This document shows, one piece after another, positions 56,091 through 64,000 of a stretch of 64,000 nt of DNA. The number at the start of each line of letters is the position of its first letter. The first letter of the stretch is position 1. The stretch covers positions 105,529 through 169,528 of the forward strand of contig MEHQ01004277.1 in assembly GCA_008828725.1 (NCBI GenBank), in the 5' to 3' direction. The notes under the pieces were generated by a model. That model made no database searches. It worked only from the letters and a program-made list of their open reading frames with translations, and had not been told where the DNA came from. Source of the stretch: Saccharina japonica. Its lineage: Eukaryota > Sar > Phaeophyceae > Laminariales > Laminariaceae. The translations under genes were made by a program, and so were the position numbers.

Positions 56091-57860
56091 AAGGGTATGT
56101 TCGATAGAGTACGTACCGAAGTATACCGGGGGTATTTTCTTGGTAATACCGGTTCCCGACACTTCACTAAGTTCGGTACTTTTCAATACCGGTTCAGTAA
56201 GTTCGGAATGTTTTCAATGCCGGTACTCGAGATTTAGGTAAGTTCGGTACTTCCCCCCGTATAAATCCCGGACACCCGTATACCCACGACCCCAATACCG
56301 GGGGTACCGGCATTTGTTCAGTAAGGCCTCGATATCGACCCCCGACACTTCGGTAAGTTCGGGGGTTTTTCGATACCGGTACCAGACACTTCGGTAAGAT
56401 CGATGTTTTTTCGATACCGGTATCCGACACTTGGGTAAGTTCTGTATTTTTTTACACCGGTACCCGGTACCTCGGTACGTTCGGTACGTCTACCCGAATA
56501 TACCCTGAGTATCGGCGTACCCTCGACCATAGTACCAGCGGTGTTCGGTGCGGCGTCGATACCTGGGAATCGGGTATGTTCCCGGTATGCAACACGGGCA
56601 CACGGTATGACATCATACATGGCATTATTTGTGGCGGCAGCAAGCACCAGTCTTCTCTACACTCGCGTATCTGGTCCTTGGCTCTAGAGTATTACAACGC
56701 ACTCATCTCACACACACCAGACGGCTGTAGACACAACGCAACAACCGGGAGTAGGGAGCGAAATGTAGCTAATCTTGTCACCAATTCGAGCCGTTGGGGT
56801 TTCAGGCGTGCCTAGGCGGTGCCACGGCACGCTCTGCGCCAACTTCCGGCAGTGGAAGAACCTCCGACTGCTCGCACGACAAAGTACTCGTATCGTAAAT
56901 CCTTTAATATATACGGACCTGAGCGCGACCTCTCGAATGCATCGCCGCTCAAATGACATTAAACAATCATGTGCCAGCAGCATCAGCAACGAGACGTCGC
57001 CGATGATCTATATTGTATGCCGAGCTTCGTAGTTGGGAGGTTGGGCTATAGACTGGGTTTCACGGGTAGCTCTCGATGGCACTGGCACGCGTGAGCTGTA
57101 TCAAATGTGCAGTAGAGCCCACACCAGCAGCACATTGCCCAAGTTGGAGCTGCTGCTTCCGCCTCTCTGCTGCTGTGTTATATTGTTGTTGTAGGTGGGG
57201 TTGGTGTTGCTGCTAACCTTGCTGCCGCTAGCTATGTGCTTGGGATGGCGGTGGCGGCATTGCCGTTTTCTCTACCATTGCCGCCGCCATCTGTTTTCTG
57301 TTGCTACGAGTACGTATTCAGGGTATGTTCGGTAGGGTACCTAGCGAACTATACCGGGGGTAGTTCATCGGTAAATATAGGTACCTGACACTTCGGTAAG
57401 TTCGGTCTTTTTTCAAAAAGGGTACTCGACACTTCGGTAAGTTCGTTTTTTATTTCAATACCGGTACTCGGCACTTCGGTAAGTTCGGTATTGGAAAAGT
57501 ACCTGTACGCGACACTTTGGTACGTTCGGGTATTATTTCAGTACCGGTACCCGACACTTCCGTAAATTCGGTAGTTTTTCAAATACCGTCGTACCCGACA
57601 CCTCGGTAAGTTCGGTACGCTCACCTAAGTATACTCCGGGTTTACCCTTGATCACAGTACTTGGGGGACGGGTATTTGTTCGGTAGTGTGCTTGATACCC
57701 TACCGAACACTTCGATAACTTCGATATCTTTTCACTACCGGTACCGGACATTTCGATGAGTTCGGTACTTTTTCGGTACCGGTACCCGACACTGCGGTAA
57801 GTTCGGTACGAGCAATAAATATACCCCTGGTACTGGTATACCCTAATGAATCTTACCATC
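56091..57860. mobile_element. Composite element, copy 2: minisatellite array - core - array
   Basis: The same order as 27692-29184 in the same orientation: array (56095-56570), core (56580-57310), array (57315-57860). Core matches include GTTGGGAGGTTGGG, AGCAGCACATTGCCCAAGTT and GGCGGCATTGCCGTTTTCT. The core has an extra ~200 bp (about 56690-56890) absent from copy 1. The right terminus has decayed. Confidence 0.8.
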
Positions 57861-58054
57861 ATTTTGAATTATGTACCTGGATCGCACGACCCTTACCACG
57901 CATAGCTGTGTACACGCCGCAAAGCACGGTAATATGTCAACTTCAGACGTTGACGTTTGAGACGCGAACAATACAGGCTCGTACATAGTCAGGACGGTAA
58001 ACGAAAAATTGCCAAGATCGCCGGTGGATTGTGGGCTGTGTGCGTAGGTTTTCG

Positions 58055-58142
58055 CCTCATTTATCGTTATCGTTATCGTTTATGGGAAAGTTCGTGTTCG
58101 ATTCGGTAACGGTTATCCTTATCGTTATCGTTATTGTTTGTC
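58055..58142. repeat. TTATCG hexamer repeats
   Basis: Runs of (A/T)TATCGTTATCGTTATCG at 58060-58080 and 58115-58135 surround a short unique piece. Confidence 0.8.
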
Positions 58143-58464
58143 GTCTTCTTCGCGGTTATGGCAGCGAAATTTTTAGAGTTTTGGTATCTTAACACTTGAA
58201 CTACTGTAGTTCGCACAATGAGCCATTGTGATGCGAATGCCCGACATTCACATATTTATTAGCCGTAACACCCAAAACACTCATCCCTGTTTTTTTGTTC
58301 GAATCATCTTACCTGGCCAGCTGTTAGCCAATGAAGGGGCGCCCCCACCGTAGTACACATCCATCGACCTCATCCCGCACAGCATTGAGGTTGCCTGCCA
58401 CATAGAACCTTAAGAAAATGCGAAGGAGAACAGCACAGGTTTGTATCGTAGATAATAATACGGG

Positions 58465-58840
58465 TGTTTAACTTTGCACAACAACCACGTTCGAGGCCAA
58501 AGGTTGTCGACATACCAACGTTTCTGTCGTGTTAAGAGCATCTTGTGATGTTTTGTACTTTGCACAACGCGTTCGCAGAGTTTCTCGGTCCCGAACATTG
58601 CCAAGACCCGTGACGTTTACATTGTGCATCAAAAACAGGCGGTTTGTTTTGGACAGCGTTTTTCAAGGCCAGCGGTTGTCAAAGCCCCTGGTTTTGTCAC
58701 GTTTCACGGTAAATTTTGAGATTTCATAGCGTACGCAACGTTTTCGCGGGGTTGCACGATCTAAAATATTGCCGAGGTTCCTCACAGTACAGATTGAGGC
58801 ACCTTGCGGGGTTTCTACTCTTGCACAACTTGCCCTAGAT
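58465..58840. repeat. Weak ~172-bp tandem similarity
   Basis: GAGGCCAAAGGTTGTC near 58493 and AAGGCCAGCGGTTGTC near 58665 are followed by similarly ordered TTTG(C/T)ACAACG and AA(C/T)ATTGCC(A/G)AG phrases. An old duplication is likely. Confidence 0.4.
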
Positions 58841-59689
58841 ATATTCCGAGTATACAAGTTGGCAAAGTTGGGGGTTTCAGGGTATTGCGACACCGTTTGG
58901 GGTTATCGGCATTGCACCCTGTCTCACGAAAAACAAATTGCGACCACATTGCACAACGGGGGGTTTCGGCCACCTTTGGAGCTAGTCCTGTCCTGTACTC
59001 GAACTTACAACCTTGTCGTAAGGCGAGGGTGTGCTACCGCAGAGCTTGTCAGCAATAATGGAGGGCCTTCGTAGTCGCGAGCATGTGGCAGTTCAGCGTC
59101 TATATTTTATTAGTTACTTCACGACATTTACAGTACGAGTACGTAGCTTACATCAATACGATATGATACTGGTTAATCAACGATGCACTTTCAACACATG
59201 AGGAAGTGTCACGACTCGCGTCGCCAACCTCACGTGCGTGTGCTGACTGCCCGACGTACGTGTAACAAACTTTACCTCTTCGCTTCACCTGGCTGACAAA
59301 AATGCAAAATCAGTAGGCAGTAATTGCGAATAAAAGAACGTCGACCACATCTGAACAAATATAAAACGAGGGTATCATACGTAAATGTAGGGCTCCACAA
59401 ATACTCCCAGCCTGTGGCATTGAATAAAAATAGTGTTCGAGATAAAATACGGCAGGAACGTCGCAGACTCGCAACATATCGGCTGTATGTACTGCGGATA
59501 CTGTGTGTACTCTCTGTCTTTCGGACTCGTGGGATATCGTCATTTGACACTGTGGATATTCCTGTATTTCAAGTGTTTTGGGGTTCAGAAAAACGGGTAC
59601 TTCTAGTATTGGTGGCTGTGGACGACCGGTGGGGCGCCTTGGATCAGGGTGACTGGTGGGCCTACGGCGGCTCCTGATGAGGGCTAGGT

Positions 59690-60165
59690 ATTTTATGCGG
59701 GTACTCGAAGTACTCTATTTATTTCGTCGGTTGGGTACTGGAAGTACTCGCAGTACCATACTGGCCAGTACACTCGGAGTGTGAAGTATGCTTCGACTAT
59801 CTGTGCACCCTTTCGACAATATTATCGCCATTGTTTTGCATAAAACAATCACACATGGTCTCACGAGTGGGAGTTGGGAAAACCTACTTTCGAGGGGGGA
59901 TGACTGAAGTACTTATAGTACTGAGAGTATTTCGGAAGTAATGCGAGTACCCCCGGTATAAGCAGGTACAACGCTCTAGATACTCTGAGTACTGCAAGTA
60001 TTTCAGGCGTTTGTACTGTGGGTGCTGCTTGTGCTCGGGATTCTGTAGTGCTCATTCTCCCAGTACTCCCAGTATTTGGGCCGATGGTATTGCAATACTC
60101 TCAGTACTTGCAGTACGAAATGTACTATATACCCCGAGTACGAAGTATTAAGTGTGTTGGAAGCA
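59690..60165. repeat. GTACTC/GAGTAC palindrome array, third locus
   Basis: TACTCGAAGTACTC, CAGTACACTCGGAGTGT and CTCTCAGTACTTGCAGTACGAA resemble the 38-kb array in the + sense, more diverged. A unit-end phrase AGCATCTCTGC matches GCATCTGTGC near 38660. Confidence 0.7.
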
Positions 60166-60169
60166 TCTC

Positions 60170-60260
60170 TGCAAGGTCCCACTTGGAAATGTCGTCGTTC
60201 GTTTGGAATCCCGGGGGTGTCGCAAAATGAAGAGGGAGAACACAGGCGATCCTGTATATA
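60170..60260. repeat. Short segment related to 50225-50290
   Basis: TTGGAATCCCGGGGGTGTCGCAAAATGAAGAGGGAGAACAC resembles TTGGAATACCAGGGGTATCGCAAGCTGAGAAGGGAGAACAC in order and spacing (each shared run is under 15 bp). A dispersed repeat of unknown type. Confidence 0.5.
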
Positions 60261-60329
60261 TGAGCTTATGCGAGGTTCGCTTGTGTTTTACCGCTGCTGC
60301 CGCTGCTGTACCGCTCGCTGCTGTACTGC

Positions 60330-62110
60330 ACAGGTGTTTACGAAATTTAGAGGGAACATAGGCTGGAATGATCAAACTTGTTGTGTCCAGGATGCCACGC
60401 CCGCATAATGAACACGCACATGCATACAGCCAGAATCGCCGTTCGTGGCTGTCACATAAAGGAAGACGTTAAAGTACAGCTACTACTGTGATGTTTTACG
60501 GGTACGCACCAGCAAGCAACAGATATCGTAAAAAAACGAGGGAATATTAATTTGTAACGCTCTTCTCGACTGTGTTCGTGGTTTCTACGGGCTGCTTTAG
60601 CGTTCCAAGATGGCAGACACAAACACGCCCACGCACACACGCAGACACGCCATTCGTGGAGTGTCACAAACGGAAAAGCTCCAAGCGCAATTGTTGTGCC
60701 GGAGCGGCCTAGCCTTTGAGGGCTGTTTATGGTAATCCAGAAAGAACAGCAGAGGTCAGACGTGTAAGAATGAACATAATGACAGCTTGAGGTCCCCATG
60801 AACCTGCTTGTCCCTGACTGGTCGGAAAATGACCCCGCGATTACTTGCCAGACATCGCGACTTCGAACATCCAGAGCACGCGCCACGGAGCCCGGCCGGG
60901 GCCCACACTTGCGCCTTGCAGATGCTCCTATCTGGTCAAGCTCAACACTGACAACATGCATGTCCCATAGAAGAACCGCCAACGTAGTAGCTTACAACCT
61001 TTTGGAGTTTCGCCGTTTCAAGGCATATGTCACGCTCCTCATGCCCACCCTTCTATTAGTACAGTGCCACTCGCAGTATTTCGGCTGTTAGTACTAATAT
61101 AATCCGAAACCTGGTTGTATTCCGGATGCTGGAGAGGGCCAAAATATAGCTCATCGAACTCGATTATTTAGTCAATGGTCTAACAAATTCACACAAACTA
61201 CAAAAAAACACTATATGTCACAGGAGTCGTACACATGGACGGTGACCACACTCGTACTTTCCACTGCTGTTGCCATGGTGCCGTGGGGCAAGGTTACCAG
61301 AGATCGCCTTCTTGGATCAGCTATCACGTGTGTGATCTGGTTACAACAAGAAGAGCCCTTTTGTGCTGAAGTTCAGGAAGGTTTATAATAGACAATCATA
61401 TCATCGGTCCAGGCCCCTTGCGGCAGGAAACAGAACATGGGGGGGAAATGGGGACGCCTGCCCTGAAGACCTGGAAATTCCTTTCTTGCCATCGAACATA
61501 CTTTTTGTCGCGTATATACCAGATGTATTTCGGTATCGCGTACAATTACTGCCGCCCCTCTCTGCCCCCGAATAATGTGTCCTTCCGTTTGTTTCTCAAG
61601 CCTCCTGATTCCATATTCAGCCTCGCACATTCGCTTCAGAACTACTTCCTGTACTGTTTGTGGCCCTACCGCCGTCGGGGCAAGAGGGCCGCTTATTACC
61701 TAGTATCGTTTTATAGCCCAACTCGATTACGCAATTGGATTCACGCTACTATTGTCGAAAACAACTGAGGTTTTAGCGATGTTGGGTAGGACGTCAGATG
61801 AGGAGCCCCGCCGGTCCGAGATTGTGTGACCAAAGAGTAGTACCCCTATATTTGCACGTACCAAGAAGCCTACCTTCTGGATCGATCCCTGACAACGCAG
61901 GGTAGGCCATACGTATGCAGCGAGTAGCGAATGCTACGATATAGGTAGTAGCTCTCCCAACACCCGACTTTGCGAAACATGGTAAGTTAAATTCCATACA
62001 CACTCCCATGGACTGGTTCCTAACGGGAAACATTGTATATATGGGACCCAGATGTATTTAGAAGGTCGTCAGGTGGGACGCTCCGTCAGCAGAGATACAT
62101 AATTTGCCTA
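60330..62110. other. No recognisable gene
   Basis: Frames of up to 176 codons (minus, 60452-60982) and 116 codons (plus, 61418-61768) lack motifs. Neither contains a sulfotransferase 5' segment, which matters for the model of exon 3 at 62888. Confidence 0.4.
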
Positions 62111-62111
62111 G

Positions 62112-62354
62112 AAAATGCAGTCCCTACCGCAGGACGGCTTCAATACCCCGACGTTTTGAGTGCGTACCCCGTGCCTTGTGTACGGACTCCAGCCAGTTTG
62201 GACGGTACATCGTTCAGCACACATGGGGGACGNAAAATGCAGTCCCTACCGCAGGACGGCTTCAATACCCCGACGTTTTGAGTGCGTACCCCGTGCCTTG
62301 TGTACGGACTCCAGCCAGTTTGGACGGTACATCGTTCAGCACACATGGGGGACG
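62112..62354. repeat. 121-bp exact duplication around a single N (likely assembly artefact)
   Basis: 62112-62232 and 62234-62354 read identically by eye, separated only by an N at 62233. This is what an unmerged overlap between two contig ends looks like; a real perfect tandem duplication with an N exactly at its junction is less likely. Confidence 0.85.
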
Positions 62355-62887
62355 ATTCGTGGCGCGACGTCTATTGTGCACCTTGAAATATGGCTAAGGC
62401 TGACCTAGCCGCTTGAAGAACAGGCCATGCGACCGTACGGAGTTGCACTCTTTGGCCCCAACAGGTCTCACTGACGGACCTCCTAACCTGAAGAGCTACC
62501 CAATATTTTGTTTTTCGGAGAGAACGCTACTCGTTAGAAACATAACCAGTGCGACTGCTCATCGCGGCAAAACTAACGCATTTTCTCAAATTGTTGGGTG
62601 GGATGTAGAGCTCCTCAAGTAAGGAGATACATCAAAATTAGGTCCAACCCCTGCCGTAGGGCGCGTCAAAACTCATTGAAATGTATACCTAGGCTGTAGG
62701 GTCTGCAATGTTCTGAACACTACGGTTGTTATCATCAGGCCGGCCAATAATGGACCCCTTGTACCCCGAGTGTAACGTTTTATCGCAGCAGGGCTCCAAG
62801 GTAACGCCTGTACTTAAATAGTACTTCGGACCGTGTTCATGTTTTCTGTCTAATGCCTGCACTTTTCGCTCTTATTCTGCCGTGCAG

Positions 62888-63590
62888 GGTATCCATCGTG
62901 CTTTCCAACATCCACAAGCATACGCTTCCAGTGAACGACACCTGCGCCTTCGCTCACGGTAGCGGCATAGGAATGGGAAAAGAGCAAATGAGAGGAAATG
63001 CCAGGGAACTTCCCTGCACGTTCGCGGATGGCACGCACGTAAACAATCACGACGAGTTGTGGCGATGCATGCATGAAGCCAATTGCGATATCACCGACGA
63101 CTGGTTCCAAATGGCCATATTTAGGGATCCAAGACCAGCGGTCGTTAGTATGTTCTACTTCGTAGAGGTTAGAAGAGAACAGTATTTTGGAGAATTGGAA
63201 GCCTTTGTCTTGAGGGAATTGCCAATTATGTGCCAGTGGCTGACGGTGCGCTACATTCTTTTTACTGGTTTTCTTGCCGACCAATCCGTGGAATTTTGGT
63301 ACAACGACGCTATGGTAGACCCCTTCGATTGGCACTATCACTGGTTTCACTCAGTAGGGCTCCAGCTTCCCTATCATGTTGTCGAAGCTGCTGTGCAGGC
63401 GGCGGCAGCCGACGACCTCGGCTTTGGACACAAGAAAGTCGATGTCCACCCAGGCGAAGAACCGAGGGCAGAGTCAGGTGTAAGGCGGTTTGAGGATTAA
63501 GTTAGTCCCGAAATTCTCGTAATCGCAGATGACGTGCTACGTACGTGGTTACCCCCTGTGCTTCTTGAACGATTTGGTGTAGTCCCGTGA
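62888..63590 (+). CDS. Sulfotransferase exon 3 (3'-phosphate-binding motif and C-terminus), with in-frame TAA
   Basis: A pyrimidine-rich acceptor (TATTCTGCCGTGCAG) ends at 62887. The exon starts in phase 2, completing an Arg codon with exon 2. It encodes VSIVLSNIHKHTLPV, then MAIFRDPRPAVVSMFYF, where RDPR...S (model residues 227-235) is the 3'-phosphate-binding motif of PAPS sulfotransferases. Then come MCQWLTVRYILFTGF, FWYNDAMVDPFDWH and VDVHPGEE, all in family order. A TAA at 63498-63500 (codon 352) follows RRFED, yet the same frame continues VSPEILVIADDVLRTW and LPPVLLERFGVVP to a TGA at 63588, the expected family C-terminus. So the stop is a nonsense mutation, a read-through stop or an error. 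Read alone from ATG 62853, it would give a 215-residue protein lacking the 5' phosphosulfate-binding loop. Confidence 0.8.
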
Positions 63591-63641
63591 TATATATCAA
63601 TAATTAGTGCTATCTAGCCGCAGATATGGGCACCGTAGCAA

Positions 63642-63830
63642 ATGCTGGCTGATGCCCTGTCAGTGCATAAGGCGGCGTCTAAAAGGGAGAAGAGGCTGTC
63701 TTCTACCAACCAGGCCGACCGGGCAATGGATACTGGGACGCTTCCGGCACATCCAAAGTCCCTTGCGTTTGTTTCGTCAGACGAGTGCGTTGCTCTGCGA
63801 GACAACACTGATGTCCCTGCTTTGGTCTGA
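63642..63830 (+). other. Short ORF downstream of exon 3, unassigned
   Basis: 62 codons, MLADALSVHKAASKREKRLS..., with mixed composition. It has no motif and could be 3' untranslated sequence of the sulfotransferase gene or chance. Confidence 0.2.
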
Positions 63831-64000
63831 GTTCGAGATTAAGGCCGTTCGTTGTACGTTTATTTCCCTGTCCCTTATGTTGTAGTAGGTTATATAGTAG
63901 GGTTACTTTGCCCTGATCCACGCGTTTGTTTGCACCCAAGTTGTACCAGGTATACAGCAGTACCCGCAGGGTTTATATACCAGGTTTAAGTCTTGGTTTG

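Larger units (their letters stand above)
19494..62887 (+). other. Proposed intron 2 (~43.4 kb) of the sulfotransferase gene
   Basis: The donor GTGAAG at 19494 and the acceptor TATTCTGCCGTGCAG ending at 62887 are phase-compatible. No other sulfotransferase 3' segment (no RDPR-type motif) was found between them, and no other 5' segment was found ahead of 62888. The interior holds gypsy- and copia-like remnants, TIR elements and satellites. The alternatives are a gene broken by insertions, two different gene fragments, or a mis-assembly. Confidence 0.45.

Overview
This window looks like nuclear DNA of a multicellular red alga, with a Chondrus-type florideophyte as the best guess. It has spliced eukaryotic gene structure and no bacterial-style operons. 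It is dominated by satellites, microsatellites and transposable-element remnants. Its one recognisable host gene matches the secretory-pathway sulfotransferase family that I know from carrageenan-making red seaweeds. The organism is inferred from that family and the repeat-rich layout; no rRNA or organellar gene was seen to confirm it.

Host gene: three segments on the + strand (17875-18175, 19352-19493, 62888-63590) read as successive, non-overlapping parts of one sulfotransferase. They carry a signal peptide and the 5'-phosphosulfate-binding loop, then a Cys-rich middle, then the RDPR 3'-phosphate-binding motif and C-terminus. Splice phases agree (1, then 2), all four splice dinucleotides are GT/AG, and the summed length is a multiple of three. 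If real, the second intron is about 43.4 kb and holds most of the mobile DNA here. An in-frame TAA (63498-63500) interrupts the conserved C-terminus, so the gene may be a pseudogene, a read-through case or a sequence error.

Layout. 1-3.7 kb: a G-rich 17-bp satellite, a LINE tail, TTG/TCG microsatellites and a MITE. 3.77-6.86 kb: a higher-order satellite split by a 1.4-kb TIR element with an 8-bp target duplication. 6.9-9.7 kb: no recognisable gene. 9.7-12.3 kb: an 872-bp TA-flanked TIR element inserted in a LINE 3' end, then a 5'-truncated LINE reverse transcriptase. 13.6-16.7 kb: nested tandem repeats. 17.9-19.5 kb: exons 1-2. 20.7-27.2 kb: Ty3/gypsy-like remnants and duplicated segments. 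27.7-29.2, 34.3-36.1 and 56.1-57.9 kb: composite elements with ~41-bp minisatellite arrays flanking a core. 29.9-33.9 kb: a 245-bp direct repeat around a degraded ORF region. 36.3-36.4 kb: a tRNA-like relic. 38.0-42.1 kb: an inverted pair of GAGTAC-rich arrays. 40.4-47.8 kb: an LTR-like pair around a broken copia-like gag. 49.7-51.8 kb: ACT microsatellites and a duplicated module. 53.5-55.5 kb: a second array of the 3.8-kb satellite. 59.7-60.2 kb: another GAGTAC array. 62.1-62.35 kb: a 121-bp exact duplication around an N. 62.9-63.6 kb: sulfotransferase exon 3.

Most long open frames here come from stop-poor satellites or trinucleotide runs and were not called as genes.
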